From Bacillaceae bacterium JMAK1 (GTDB taxonomy: Bacteria > Bacillota > Bacilli > Bacillales > Marinococcaceae), in the NCBI GenBank assembly GCA_012970285.1, contig JIBW01000002.1, positions 1,178,001-1,242,000 on the forward strand: DNA of 64,000 nt, in the 5' to 3' direction. Shown in pieces: positions 11,242 through 20,572 of the stretch (the first letter of the stretch is position 1; each line of letters starts with the position of its first letter). Under the pieces are notes generated by a model that did not search any database, was not told the DNA's origin, and worked only from the letters and a program-made list of their open reading frames with translations. Both the position numbers and the translations under genes were made by a program.

Positions 11242-11811
11242 TTACTTTGCTGTTCGCACTTGATCGTTATATGCGGATAGTGTTAATGGATGGATTAATA
11301 CGTGCTTTGAAGACAAATGTTGAATCGTACTGCGTAAACTTTCCAAGACGGCTAAATTAAGATCTTTTTCTGCTACTTTACGTACGTCATGTACACCTGG
11401 AAAATGCCGTCCTGGTTCGATAAAGTCAGCTAAGAAGATGATCTTCTCGAACAAGGACATCTTCGGTCTGCCTGTCGTATGATAGTACACAGCATGAAAA
11501 ATCTCCTCGTCTTCAATCCCAAAATCTTCCTTTAATAAATACGCAGCTACAGGACCGTGCAACAAGACGCCACCATAGCTTGAAAAGTCTTCATTTGGCT
11601 CATACTTCTGTAGTAACTCTGTTAGCTCTACTCTACCATACGGTTTTTTATAATCATGAACAAGGCTAGCGCGCTCCAAAGATGTCTTACATAGCGTTGG
11701 TGCGAATCTAGCCCCTAACTCTATTGCCGCTTCAGCTACACCGAGAGTATGCTCATACCTTTGTTCTGGTAGAACATCTTTAACTATTTTTCGAATCTCC
11801 TCGTTATTCAT
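11242..11811 (-). CDS. yqeK: HD-domain hydrolase YqeK
   Basis: YqeK proteins are HD-superfamily metal-dependent phosphohydrolases; the family hydrolyses diadenosine tetraphosphate (established for homologues). The N-terminal RYEHTLGV and the central LVHDYKKP supply HD-type metal ligands, and LHGPVAAYLL and YHTTGRP supply the later conserved histidines. I use the second ATG (11811) because GGAG lies about 10 bases upstream; the first ATG (11820) is only one base from that site. It starts within the end of nadD, suggesting coupled translation. Confidence 0.88.
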   Translation of the reverse strand: MNNEEIRKIVKDVLPEQRYEHTLGVAEAAIELGARFAPTLCKTSLERASLVHDYKKPYGRVELTELLQKYEPNEDFSSYGGVLLHGPVAAYLLKEDFGIEDEEIFHAVYYHTTGRPKMSLFEKIIFLADFIEPGRHFPGVHDVRKVAEKDLNLAVLESLRSTIQHLSSKHVLIHPLTLSAYNDQVRTAK

Positions 11812-12385
11812 AAAGGCCATTCTCCTTCACAAACATTCGAACGTTTTCTGGCAACAAGTAACGAGTGCTCCGATTCAATTTTACCCGTTCCCGAATTGCT
11901 GATGATGAAACATCCAATTGGGGAATCGACACATAAATGAACGAAGGGTTCGTCTTTTGTGCATAGGATAATGGATCATTCGGTCGTTCTGCAACGATAA
12001 ACGTTACGAGCTTCATTAATTGTTCGATCTTATACCAATCTTGTAACTGATTGACCATATCCCCACCGATAATAAAGAAAAACGTATCGTCCGGATAAGC
12101 ACGTTGTAGTTTTTCAATCGTATCGATCGTATAAGAAGGACCTGTTCGCTCAAATTCAACATCACTCACAAGAAAACGCTCTTGTTCTTCAATCGCAAGC
12201 TCAGTCATTCTAAGCCGCTGTTCTTTTGTAGCCATTCCCTCGTTTTTCTTGTGTGGTGGTACGTTTGTAGGCATAAACCAGATCTCATTCACTTCGGTTT
12301 GATCCAGTACTTGTTCTGCCAATACAAGATGGCCATAATGTGGAGGATCAAATGTGCCTCCAAGAATGCCGATCTTTTTGCACAT
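11804..12385 (-). CDS. nadD: Nicotinate-nucleotide adenylyltransferase
   Basis: NadD adenylylates nicotinic acid mononucleotide in NAD synthesis. The N-terminal GGTFDPPHYGHL is the nucleotidyltransferase loop with the (H/T)xGH ATP-binding motif. The C-terminal SSSAIRERV is the second conserved nucleotide-binding motif. The 193-residue length is standard. It sits between yhbY and yqeK in the conserved operon. Confidence 0.95.
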   Translation of the reverse strand: MCKKIGILGGTFDPPHYGHLVLAEQVLDQTEVNEIWFMPTNVPPHKKNEGMATKEQRLRMTELAIEEQERFLVSDVEFERTGPSYTIDTIEKLQRAYPDDTFFFIIGGDMVNQLQDWYKIEQLMKLVTFIVAERPNDPLSYAQKTNPSFIYVSIPQLDVSSSAIRERVKLNRSTRYLLPENVRMFVKENGLYE

Positions 12386-12396
12386 AGAGCCACTCC

Positions 12397-12693
12397 TTAT
12401 TGCGGCAACTGAATTTGCTTATTCTCTTTTGAAGGTTTATAGAGCACAATTGTATACCCTATCACTTGTACGAGTGCTGCTCCACTTCTCTCCGATACTT
12501 TCGTAGCGACGACAGATTTGTCTTCGGGGCAGTTTTGCAACACACTTACTTTAATTAATTCCCTTACCTCAAGAGCATCCTTTACTTGCTCAATAAGATT
12601 CGGGTTCACACCTGCTTTACCAACTTGAAAAATTGGCTTTAATGAATTCGCTTCTCCACGAAGGTATTTTAACTGTTTATTTGTGAGTTTCAT
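12397..12693 (-). CDS. yhbY: CRM-domain RNA-binding protein YhbY (YqeI)
   Basis: This small CRM/YhbY-domain protein binds the pre-50S ribosome. The 98-residue sequence has the signature LTNKQLKYLRGEANSL at the N-terminus and the GxxG-like loop FQVGKAGVN (about residues 22-30). I chose the ATG at 12693; a TTG two codons earlier is possible. The gene begins 17 bases inside the 3' end of aroE, so translation is likely coupled. Confidence 0.9.
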   Translation of the reverse strand: MKLTNKQLKYLRGEANSLKPIFQVGKAGVNPNLIEQVKDALEVRELIKVSVLQNCPEDKSVVATKVSERSGAALVQVIGYTIVLYKPSKENKQIQLPQ

Positions 12694-13522
12694 GTTCAAT
12701 TCCCAGCTTTCTTTTTACTAAGTTTTCCATAACAGGTCGATCGGCGCTTTTGCCTGTCCAATATTCATAGGCAAGTGCTGCTTGTTCAACAAACATTCCG
12801 AGACCGTTTTGTATCGCTCGTGCTTTCTTTCTGTTTGCCAAAAGCCACGTCGTCACTTCTGGGTTATAGATTAAATCGCTCAAATATACGCCTTCTTTAA
12901 GCTTATTTGATGCTAAAAAATCCAAGTCTTCTCCATTTAACCCGATTGACGTCGTATTAATGACAAGATCAAACTGTTCAAGACATTCATTAGCTTCAGC
13001 AAAGGTTAAGCTACTTAACGTTCCTACTTCTATGAAATCCCGTTGCATCTCTTCAATCTTTAAAACTGTACGGTTCGTCACCGAAAGTTTCGTAACGCCA
13101 TAATCTAAAAGCCCGTATACGACCGCGCGTGCGGCACCACCAGCTCCAACAACGAGCACATTCATCTCTTTCAACAATGTTCCAGTCATTGAAAGTAGAG
13201 CGTTTAAATATCCTCTTGAATCAGTATTGTATCCGATCAACTTCCCGTCTACATTAACGACTGTGTTTACTGCACCGATGCGAGCTGCTTCATCACTCAC
13301 CTCGTCTAAAAAAGGCGTAATGGCAATTTTATGTGGAACCGTAACATTCCAACCTCGAATCTTTAGCGTTTTGAAGGCGGCAACCGTTTTTTCTAAGTCA
13401 CTTGAGTCCACTTCATAGGCCGTATAATATGCAGCATCGTTTTGTTGTTCAAAATGGGCATTGTGTAAAAATGGCGACATAGAGTGATGAATCGGTTTTC
13501 CGATTACTGCATAATTGTCCAT
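12677..13522 (-). CDS. aroE: Shikimate dehydrogenase
   Basis: AroE reduces 3-dehydroshikimate to shikimate with NADPH in aromatic amino acid synthesis. The substrate-binding N-domain has SMSPFLHNAHF (near residues 14-24) and NVTVPHK with the catalytic lysine. The NADP domain has GAGGAARAVV and the phosphate-recognition motif NRT. The 281-residue length is typical. It is flanked by yqeH and yhbY in the conserved order. Confidence 0.95.
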   Translation of the reverse strand: MDNYAVIGKPIHHSMSPFLHNAHFEQQNDAAYYTAYEVDSSDLEKTVAAFKTLKIRGWNVTVPHKIAITPFLDEVSDEAARIGAVNTVVNVDGKLIGYNTDSRGYLNALLSMTGTLLKEMNVLVVGAGGAARAVVYGLLDYGVTKLSVTNRTVLKIEEMQRDFIEVGTLSSLTFAEANECLEQFDLVINTTSIGLNGEDLDFLASNKLKEGVYLSDLIYNPEVTTWLLANRKKARAIQNGLGMFVEQAALAYEYWTGKSADRPVMENLVKRKLGIEHETHK

Positions 13523-13532
13523 ATGATCCTCC

Positions 13533-14639
13533 TTAGATGATTGCTTCTCTTAAGGTAACTTTAATATTCTCAGGAGCATGAACGGTAACGACGGCTCCTT
13601 TATGACCTACAGTCACCCAGCCAAGACCTGGAATAACAATATCCGTCTTGTCGTGTGCAATTGTAAACGTTTGTGCTTTTAAAGGCGGTACTTGTTCTAA
13701 TGCTTCCTTTGAAGGGGGTGAGAGGATTGTTTCACCTTTATGACGTGCATACAAATCATCTGCTTGTGACAATTTCGTACGATGAGGTGTAAACTTCTCC
13801 GGGAAGTAACAAACGAAATGATTTGGATCACCTGACACAAAATCAACCCTTGCTAAACTACCAATAAACAGAGTTTGTTCTTCTTTTAATTGATAGACAA
13901 TCGGTTTAATTTCACGTTTTGGCTGTAGCAATTTCATTTCTTTTTGAGGAATAGAACGGTACATTTGGTTTGGGTTAATAATGCCTGGTGTATCGTACAT
14001 TTTACTTCCGTCATCGAGTGGCAAATCGATGAACGCAAGTGTCGTACCTGGATAAATTGACGTTGTAATCAATTGGTCTTCATCGCCATCAAAGGCACGG
14101 ATGATTTGGTTAATAAACGTTGACTTTCCGACGTTTGCACTGCCAATGATATAAACGTCTTTTCCATTTCGAACTTGATCAATTAATGCCGCAACTTTCA
14201 TTACGTCAGCCTTTTTATTCGCGCTCATCAAATCGATCTTCTCTGGTTTATACCCTCGCTTCATTGCTTCTTTCTTAAGCCACAACTTTATTTTGTTCTC
14301 ATTTACGGAATGGGGCAGTAAGTCGAATTTGTTCCCGACGATAACTAACGGTAAATGATTAAGGTCTTTACGTTTCATCATCCAGCTACCTTCAACATCG
14401 AAGAGATCAATAATCATCACAATTAATGCATCACTTTTTGACACATCATCTAAAAGCTTATCAAAGTCTTTATCCGTAAGGGGAACGTCAGGTACCTCAT
14501 TGTAGTGAGTAAGTCGATAACAACGCTGGCATACGATAACGTCCCGTTCCAATGCCGCTTTAGGGGCGTATCCCGGCTTGTCACTGTCTTGCGTTTGAAC
14601 TGGAATCCCACATCCAGAACAGATGATTTGCTCATTCAA
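13533..14639 (-). CDS. yqeH: Ribosome biogenesis GTPase YqeH
   Basis: YqeH is a circularly permuted GTPase needed for assembly of the 30S subunit. The N-terminal zinc finger has CSGCG and CQRCYR. The G motifs appear in permuted order: NKFDL (G4) and SANKK (G5) come before GSANVGKST (G1, about residue 166), and DTPG (G3) follows. A C-terminal RNA-binding domain completes the 368 residues. The gene follows yqeG closely and precedes aroE. Confidence 0.94.
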   Translation of the reverse strand: MNEQIICSGCGIPVQTQDSDKPGYAPKAALERDVIVCQRCYRLTHYNEVPDVPLTDKDFDKLLDDVSKSDALIVMIIDLFDVEGSWMMKRKDLNHLPLVIVGNKFDLLPHSVNENKIKLWLKKEAMKRGYKPEKIDLMSANKKADVMKVAALIDQVRNGKDVYIIGSANVGKSTFINQIIRAFDGDEDQLITTSIYPGTTLAFIDLPLDDGSKMYDTPGIINPNQMYRSIPQKEMKLLQPKREIKPIVYQLKEEQTLFIGSLARVDFVSGDPNHFVCYFPEKFTPHRTKLSQADDLYARHKGETILSPPSKEALEQVPPLKAQTFTIAHDKTDIVIPGLGWVTVGHKGAVVTVHAPENIKVTLREAII

Positions 14640-14653
14640 AAGTAAAAACTCCT

Positions 14654-15154
14654 TTATTCTTTGTGTTTTTCAAATCGCTTCATTACCATACGTTCTACTT
14701 TTCGATTTGCTTTTGTAAACCAACCGTCTGTCTTTGATACTGGGACAACGAGAATTGTATGGTAGCCTCCCCGATTTCCACCAAATACATCAGTGAGCAA
14801 TTGATCTCCAACAACAACGACTTGATCTTTCGTTAAATCCATTTCTTTCGTTGCACGGCGAAAAGCGCGTGTTAATGGCTTTTTTGCGGAGTGAATCCAG
14901 GCAACACCTGTCGGTTCAGAAAACGCCCCGACTCGCTTTTTCTTGTTATTCGATACAATCGTGATCTTAAAACCTTCACTTTGCACCATTTCAATCCATT
15001 CTAGAAGCTCTGGTGTTGCATCCGCTCGATCCCATTCGACAAGCGTGTTATCAAGGTCCGTAATAACCCCTTTTATGCCTTGTTGTTTTAATTCTTCAAA
15101 ATCTATGTCATAAATGCTTTCCGCAAACTGATCGGGAACCATAAAACCTAACAA
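14654..15154 (-). CDS. yqeG: HAD-family phosphatase YqeG
   Basis: YqeG is a HAD IIIA phosphatase. Motif I DLDNTLVEWD carries the nucleophilic aspartate near residue 37. Motif II is IVSNN, and motif IV lies in VVGDQLLTDVFGGN. The physiological substrate is not settled; in other bacteria the family includes phosphatidylglycerophosphatase. The start is TTG at 15154 after GAGGAGG. It is the first gene of the seven-gene yqeG-to-yqeM operon. Confidence 0.9.
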   Translation of the reverse strand: MLGFMVPDQFAESIYDIDFEELKQQGIKGVITDLDNTLVEWDRADATPELLEWIEMVQSEGFKITIVSNNKKKRVGAFSEPTGVAWIHSAKKPLTRAFRRATKEMDLTKDQVVVVGDQLLTDVFGGNRGGYHTILVVPVSKTDGWFTKANRKVERMVMKRFEKHKE

Positions 15155-15188
15155 TAGAGCGCCTCCTCAACGTTATCACTAAACTGAA

Positions 15189-15217
15189 AGTATACCGCCT
15201 TTCCCTTGTTATTTCAA
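15189..15217 (-). promoter_or_regulatory. Promoter of the yqeG operon
   Basis: On the minus strand, TTGAAA (15217-15212) and TATACT (15194-15189) are separated by exactly 17 bases and lie about 35 bases upstream of the yqeG start. Confidence 0.7.
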
Positions 15218-15291
15218 TCTTTACCGTTTCTTTCACTCAACTTTTAAGAAAAACTAGAATTACTTTTCGACAATTCTTGCATTCTGAAAAC

Positions 15292-15391
15292 TGTGGATAA
15301 TGTTATCCACTTATTCTCGCTAATATTTATAAGGGATAAACTACAATTTCAACATTCTACACACATGTTATCCACTCTATTATGTGGATAA
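15292..15391. promoter_or_regulatory. DnaA-box cluster upstream of sda
   Basis: Four 9-mers match the DnaA box TTATCCACA or its complement: TGTGGATAA at 15292-15300, TTATCCACT at 15303-15311, TTATCCACT at 15368-15376, and TGTGGATAA at 15383-15391. The two pairs are arranged head to head. In B. subtilis sda is transcriptionally controlled by DnaA through boxes of this kind (established). Here they account for most of the 338-base non-coding stretch 15155-15492. Confidence 0.85.
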
Positions 15392-15492
15392 CCATGAAGT
15401 TGTTCGCATTCCTGGTTCGTGATAGGATCATAATAGATTATAAGAGAGGCAATGATGTAAGAGGAGGTGTACCCGCTCATCGCGGCTTAACT

Positions 15493-15627
15493 ATGCGAAA
15501 CCTTTCAGATGAAATGTTACTTGAAGCATATGAAAAGGCACTCTATTTAAAGTTAAGTGATGACTTTATCGCAATTATTCGTTGTGAAGTAGAACGGCGA
15601 TCGCTTACACCCGCTCTTAACCATTAG
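15493..15627 (+). CDS. sda: Sporulation checkpoint inhibitor Sda
   Basis: Sda binds the histidine kinase KinA and stops sporulation initiation when replication is disturbed. The 44-residue product begins MRNLSDEMLLEAY and has the helical hairpin ending IRCEVERRSL, matching Sda over its whole length (46-52 residues in relatives). I chose the ATG at 15493. An upstream in-frame extension to 15382 would encode unrelated sequence through the DnaA boxes. The only strong ribosome-site-like GGAGGTG is about 25 bases upstream, so translation initiation may be weak. A terminator follows. Confidence 0.9.
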   Translation: MRNLSDEMLLEAYEKALYLKLSDDFIAIIRCEVERRSLTPALNH

Positions 15628-15661
15628 TTTGAATTGAAGATAATATGGGTATACCTTCTTG

Positions 15662-15691
15662 AGTAGTGCACAAGGTGCACTACTTATTTTT
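15662..15691 (+). terminator. Terminator of sda
   Basis: A perfect 10-bp stem, AGTAGTGCAC (15662-15671) with GTGCACTACT (15675-15684), has a three-base loop and is followed by TATTTTTAA. Confidence 0.85.
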
Positions 15692-15710
15692 AATTCAAAT
15701 GATTTCTACT

Positions 15711-15718
15711 TGTATAAT
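15711..15718 (+). promoter_or_regulatory. Possible -10 element for the mrp operon
   Basis: TGTATAAT at 15711-15718 contains a perfect TATAAT. No good -35 lies 16-18 bases upstream. The remaining 190 bases to mrpA show nothing else I can name. Tentative. Confidence 0.35.
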
Positions 15719-15910
15719 GCTGGAAATACACCCATTATAGGCAATTAGAACTAAATCCATAAAAGTGAATCGTTTTGTTCCTATTTAATGACACAGATAG
15801 AAGCCGAATGTTTACTAATGCAAGGGAGGTAAAGCATAGGTTATACTTTTTTTAAATTGGCACAAGCTAATAAATAGTAATCTTATGATGAATAAGGAGG
15901 GGCGGAGTCC

Positions 15911-18322
15911 ATGTCGCTAACGCTTTTCGCAGTACTTCTTCCATTTGTCGCAGCGATTTTCATTCCACTGCTATACAAATGGTTACGCTCCGTTCACACG
16001 GGTTGGTTCGTATTTGTTATTCCACTCGTGTTGTTTGGATACTTTTTAACATTCATTCCAGATGTAATGAATGGCAACCACTATTATCATTCTCTTCCAT
16101 GGGTACCTACGCTCGGAATGGATTTTTCCGTTTATATAGATGGATGGGGACTATTATTCGCTCTCTTAATAACCGGAATTGGCTTTTTAGTCGTCCTTTA
16201 TTCCATTTACTACCTTGATAAGAAACGAGAGGCATTACATAACTTTTATGTATATCTCCTATTATTCATGGGTGCAATGCTTGGAGTTGTCTTAAGTGAT
16301 AACATCCTCGTCTTATATGTATTCTGGGAGATCACGAGTCTTTCTTCTATGCTTCTCATTAGTTATTGGTATAAACGCGAAGCATCAATTGAAGGCGCAC
16401 AAAAATCCACACTTATTACGGTTTTTGGCGGATTCACAATGCTCGGTGGTATTGCTTTACTATCCATTATTACAGGTACACTTAGCATTCAAGAAATGAT
16501 TGCTCAAGCGGATACAGCGGTTAACCATCCGTATTTCTTAGCAGCAATGATTTTAATTCTTGTTGGGGCATTTACGAAATCTGCACAGTTTCCATTTCAC
16601 ATTTGGTTACCTGATGCAATGGAAGCGCCAACACCTGTTAGTGCGTACTTACACTCAGCAACGATGGTTAAAGCAGGAATCTATCTTGTTGCTCGCTTCA
16701 CGCCGTTTTTCGGTGGAACAGCAGAGTGGTTCTGGATTCTTTCTAGTTTCGGTCTGATTACGTTGCTCTATGGTTCACTATCAGCCGTTCGTCAAAAGGA
16801 CCTTAAAAGTATCCTTGCCTTCTCTACGATTAGTCAGCTCGGATTGATTATGAGTTTACTAGGAATAGGATCTGCGGCACTTTATTTTGATGTTCCTGAT
16901 GAAATTTACACAGGTGCGGTGTTAGCTGCCGTTTTCCATCTCTTTAACCATGCAACATTTAAAGGAAGTCTTTTTATGGCTGCCGGAATCGTAGACCATG
17001 AAACAGGTACGAGAGACATCCGAAAGCTCGGTGGGCTCATGACAATTATGCCTGCGACATTCACCATCTCCGTGATCGGTGCAGCTTCAATGGCTGGTTT
17101 ACCTCCTTTTAACGGCTTTCTAAGTAAAGAAAAGTTCTTTATGGCACTGACTGACGTGACAGAATACAGCATCTTCTCGATTGAAAGTGCAGCCATTTGG
17201 TTCCCAATTATCGGGTGGGTTGCAAGTATATTTACATTCTTATACTGTGCCATTTTCGTGTTCCGTACGTTTGGTGGAACGTTTAAACCAGACAACTTTA
17301 CAAAACACGTACACGAAGCACCGATCGGAATGCTCATTAGCCCAATTATTCTCGTAACCATTGTTGTGATCGTAGGGATTTTTCCAAACATCATTTCTCC
17401 AGTGTTACTTGAACCGGCCATTGCATCAATTATGCAAGGCATCCCTCAAGATCACCCAGCACTTAGCGTCGATATTTATCATTGGCACGGATGGGAACTT
17501 GAACTCTTTATGACGATTGCAGTCGTTGTTCTCGGTTCGCTTTTGTATGCCACGATGAGAAAATGGGAGAATCTCTCCATTTATCAACGGGAACGTGATC
17601 CAGTGAACGGACTCTATGACTATAGTTTAAAAGGTCTTGTATCAAGTTCAACTGGTGTCACAAAGCTACAAATGACCGGAAGATTACGAGACTATCTTTC
17701 ATTTATCTCTGTATTTTTAATCTTGCTTGTCATGTATACGATGTTTAAGTTTGATGCTTTCGGGCTCAATCTTGCAGGCATGAGTGAGATTACGGTTTAT
17801 GAAGCCATTTTAGTATTGTTCTTTATCGTGTCTGTATTAGCCATTCCATTTATACAACAACGAGTTGCAGCTGTTGCTTTACTCGGTTTTGTCGGCTTCT
17901 ATATCGCTTTGTTTTTCGTTATCTTCCGTGCTCCGGACGTTGCGATGACTCAATTACTTGTTGAAACGGTCGTTGTCATTTTATTTATGCTTGCGTTTTA
18001 CCACCTTCCTGGACTAAGGAAAGAAAAAGACAAACCGACCTTCGCATTCCCAAGAGTAATCATCTCAGTCGCTGTTGGTATTACAGTAACTGCTGTTGCT
18101 CTCGGTGCAAATGCGTATCAACAAGGACACGACTTAATTCCAATTTCTAACTATCAAGTCGAAAACTCCGCAGATCTTGCAGGTGGTTACAATGTCGTTA
18201 ACGTTGTTCTTGTCGACTATCGAGGGCTCGATACGGTACTTGAGTTATTAGTTCTTGGTATTGCAGCACTAGCTGTAGTAACGCTCGTAAAACTTCGAAT
18301 GAAGGAGGGTGAAGATTTATGA
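15911..18322 (+). CDS. mrpA: Mrp Na+/H+ antiporter subunit A
   Basis: MrpA is the largest subunit of the hetero-oligomeric Mrp cation/proton antiporter, related to NuoL of complex I. It is needed for sodium resistance and pH homeostasis, especially in alkaliphiles. The 803-residue polytopic protein has the proton-translocating core with WEITSLSSMLLI (glutamate near 140), AFTKSAQFPFHIWLPDAMEAPTPVSAYLHSA (about 220-250, given as a region) and a C-terminal MrpA-specific extension with FRAPDVAMTQLLVE. An AAGGAGGGGCGG ribosome site precedes the ATG. Its stop overlaps the mrpB start by 4 bases. Confidence 0.96.
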   Translation: MSLTLFAVLLPFVAAIFIPLLYKWLRSVHTGWFVFVIPLVLFGYFLTFIPDVMNGNHYYHSLPWVPTLGMDFSVYIDGWGLLFALLITGIGFLVVLYSIYYLDKKREALHNFYVYLLLFMGAMLGVVLSDNILVLYVFWEITSLSSMLLISYWYKREASIEGAQKSTLITVFGGFTMLGGIALLSIITGTLSIQEMIAQADTAVNHPYFLAAMILILVGAFTKSAQFPFHIWLPDAMEAPTPVSAYLHSATMVKAGIYLVARFTPFFGGTAEWFWILSSFGLITLLYGSLSAVRQKDLKSILAFSTISQLGLIMSLLGIGSAALYFDVPDEIYTGAVLAAVFHLFNHATFKGSLFMAAGIVDHETGTRDIRKLGGLMTIMPATFTISVIGAASMAGLPPFNGFLSKEKFFMALTDVTEYSIFSIESAAIWFPIIGWVASIFTFLYCAIFVFRTFGGTFKPDNFTKHVHEAPIGMLISPIILVTIVVIVGIFPNIISPVLLEPAIASIMQGIPQDHPALSVDIYHWHGWELELFMTIAVVVLGSLLYATMRKWENLSIYQRERDPVNGLYDYSLKGLVSSSTGVTKLQMTGRLRDYLSFISVFLILLVMYTMFKFDAFGLNLAGMSEITVYEAILVLFFIVSVLAIPFIQQRVAAVALLGFVGFYIALFFVIFRAPDVAMTQLLVETVVVILFMLAFYHLPGLRKEKDKPTFAFPRVIISVAVGITVTAVALGANAYQQGHDLIPISNYQVENSADLAGGYNVVNVVLVDYRGLDTVLELLVLGIAALAVVTLVKLRMKEGEDL

Positions 18323-18753
18323 GCATGAAATGGAAGACAAATAATTTACTTTTCATCCACATCACGCGTGTAACGGCATTTTTAATCCTTGCACTTTCCA
18401 TTTATTTATTCTTTGCAGGTCATAACAACCCTGGTGGTGGTTTTATTGGAGGGTTGATGCTCGCGACGAGCATCTTACTCCTCTACCTCACCTTTGACCG
18501 ACGCAAAATCAATAAAATGCTACCGATGAATTATGCAAATTGGATCGGTGCAGGCATCTTAATATCTTTGCTTACAGGACTGATTGGAACAGTCGTCGGT
18601 AAACCTTATCTCACCCAGTTCTTCGATTATTTCACATTACCTTTTTTCGGAGAATTTGAGCTTACTACTGCAGTTTTATTTGATTTCGGAATCTATTTAG
18701 GTGTTGGTGGTTCTGCTCTAATCATTATTTTGGCAATAGCGGAGGACACATAA
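18319..18753 (+). CDS. mrpB: Mrp antiporter subunit B
   Basis: MrpB is a small membrane subunit of the Mrp complex, similar to the C-terminal part of MrpA. The 144 residues include four likely membrane helices and the signature FAGHNNPGGGFIGGLM near residues 32-47. The ATG overlaps the mrpA stop (ATGA-type), indicating translational coupling. Confidence 0.95.
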   Translation: MSMKWKTNNLLFIHITRVTAFLILALSIYLFFAGHNNPGGGFIGGLMLATSILLLYLTFDRRKINKMLPMNYANWIGAGILISLLTGLIGTVVGKPYLTQFFDYFTLPFFGEFELTTAVLFDFGIYLGVGGSALIIILAIAEDT

Positions 18754-18754
18754 T

Positions 18755-19093
18755 ATGGAACTACTTATGTCGATTAGCATCGGGGTTCTATTTATGGTAG
18801 GAACCTATCTGTTATTATCTAAAAGCATTATACGTGTCGTAATGGGTCTGCTACTTCTTTCTCACGGAGCTCACTTGTTACTATTGACGATGGCTGGGTT
18901 AAAACAAGGAATGCCAGCTCTCGTTGACCGTTATGATCAAGCATTTACCGATCCACTACCACAGGCATTAATTTTGACAGCGATCGTTATTAGTTTCGGT
19001 ATGACTTCGTTTTCACTTGCTATTGCCTATCGTACGTATAAATTTCATAAAACCGATAACCTTGACGAATTAAGGGGGTCAAACGATGACTAA
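18755..19093 (+). CDS. mrpC: Mrp antiporter subunit C
   Basis: MrpC is homologous to NuoK. It is 112 residues with three membrane helices and contains LLSHGAHLLLL in the middle and PLPQALILTAIVI in the third helix, both typical of NuoK/MrpC. The gene starts two bases after mrpB and overlaps mrpD by 8 bases. Confidence 0.95.
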   Translation: MELLMSISIGVLFMVGTYLLLSKSIIRVVMGLLLLSHGAHLLLLTMAGLKQGMPALVDRYDQAFTDPLPQALILTAIVISFGMTSFSLAIAYRTYKFHKTDNLDELRGSNDD

Positions 19094-20567
19094 TCTCGTC
19101 CTCCTGCCACTGTTAATCCCTGTCATCATGGGTGCCGTATTGATCTTTTTCTCCAAAAATGAAAAAGCACAAAAGATCATTAGTGGAATAACAATGATTG
19201 CATTATTAATTGGCAGTATAACTTTATTTATTGCGGTTGCTGTAGAAGGTACGCTCGTTATGGAACTTGGTGACTGGCAACCACCTTACGGCATTCCCCT
19301 AGTCATCGATCGCTTAGCAGCATTTATGTTACTAGTATCAGCAATCGTTGCAACATCTACGTTGTTCTTTGCTTTTAAAACGATTAGCCCGATTCGATCT
19401 CGATATTTCTTCTACCCGTTTTTCTTTTTCCTACTAACAGGGATTAACGGGTCTTTCATGACAGGTGACTTGTTCAACTTGTTCGTGTTCTTTGAAGTTA
19501 TGCTCATCTCTTCTTACATTTTGATGGCACATGGTTCAACAAACTTTCAGTTACGAGAAACATTTAAGTACTTTGTCATTAACTTGTTTGCATCGATGCT
19601 CTTTCTTGCAGGAGTCGCTTATATTTATGCAGCGACTGGAACACTAAACTTTGCACATCTCGGTGTTCGTGTCGCCGAGCTTGGACAAGATAACATACTT
19701 AACGTTATCGCCGTTCTCTTTATAGTTGTATTCGGAATTAAAGGTGGTTTGTTCCCTCTTTACTTCTGGTTACCACGAGCATATACAGGACCTCCAACAG
19801 CGATTGCAGCGCTATTTGGTGGTTTGCTGACGAAAGTTGGGCTGTACGCGATCATTCGTATGTTCACAGTCGTGTTTAATCACGACCCTGACTTTACGCA
19901 CACTGTACTTCTCGTTATGGCTGCATTTACGATGATTCTTGGAGTTCTCGGTGCAGTTGCTAGCTATAACTATAAAAGCATCCTTGCTTACCACTGTATT
20001 AGTCAGTATGGCTATATTATGATGGGCTTTAGTATCTTTTCACCGATTGCCATTGCCGGTGCCATTTATTTCATCGCGCATCACAGTATCGTCAAAACGG
20101 CTCTGTTCCAATTTGCAGGTGTTACTGAAAAAATAACTGGAACGTCCGATTTGAAAAAAATGGGCGGTGTTCTGTCCAGTCACCCGTGGCTCGCTTGGTT
20201 GTTTTTCATCGCAGCGATGTCTCTTGCTGGTATTCCACCTCTTGCTGGTTTCTTTGCAAAATACCCGCTCGTGTTAGGTGGTCTTGAGGAAGGGAATTAT
20301 ATCGTAGTTGCGGTTGCACTCTTTGTCGGTCTCCTCACACTCTATTCGATGATTAAAATCATGAAATTCGTCTATTGGGGCAAAGCAAAACACGATGAAG
20401 AAAGACAAAAAGTCTCAGTACGTAAACTCCTTTACTCCGTTGCTCCACTCGTCATCTTAACGGTCGTAATTGGCTTTGGTGCAGAACCTGTTTTACAGTT
20501 CACTACGGAAATTGCCGATGAGATTCTAGATCCAACGATTTATATCACTTCGGTGTTAGGAGAGTAG
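19086..20567 (+). CDS. mrpD: Mrp antiporter subunit D
   Basis: MrpD is the second NuoL/M/N-like antiporter subunit. The 493 residues contain LFVFFEVMLISSYILM (glutamate near residue 137, the conserved proton-path residue), GIKGGLFPLYFWLPRAYTGPP (about 220-240, lysine near 221) and SMAGIPPLAGF-like AAMSLAGIPPLAGFFAK. It overlaps mrpC and is followed five bases later by mrpE. Confidence 0.95.
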   Translation: MTNLVLLPLLIPVIMGAVLIFFSKNEKAQKIISGITMIALLIGSITLFIAVAVEGTLVMELGDWQPPYGIPLVIDRLAAFMLLVSAIVATSTLFFAFKTISPIRSRYFFYPFFFFLLTGINGSFMTGDLFNLFVFFEVMLISSYILMAHGSTNFQLRETFKYFVINLFASMLFLAGVAYIYAATGTLNFAHLGVRVAELGQDNILNVIAVLFIVVFGIKGGLFPLYFWLPRAYTGPPTAIAALFGGLLTKVGLYAIIRMFTVVFNHDPDFTHTVLLVMAAFTMILGVLGAVASYNYKSILAYHCISQYGYIMMGFSIFSPIAIAGAIYFIAHHSIVKTALFQFAGVTEKITGTSDLKKMGGVLSSHPWLAWLFFIAAMSLAGIPPLAGFFAKYPLVLGGLEEGNYIVVAVALFVGLLTLYSMIKIMKFVYWGKAKHDEERQKVSVRKLLYSVAPLVILTVVIGFGAEPVLQFTTEIADEILDPTIYITSVLGE

Positions 20568-20572
20568 ATCAT

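Noticed and set aside
16906-17442. Long minus-strand open frame (178 codons) inside mrpA
   Set aside because: It lies fully antisense to a clearly conserved gene and its translation is rich in unlikely Met/Ile/Pro runs with no ribosome site.
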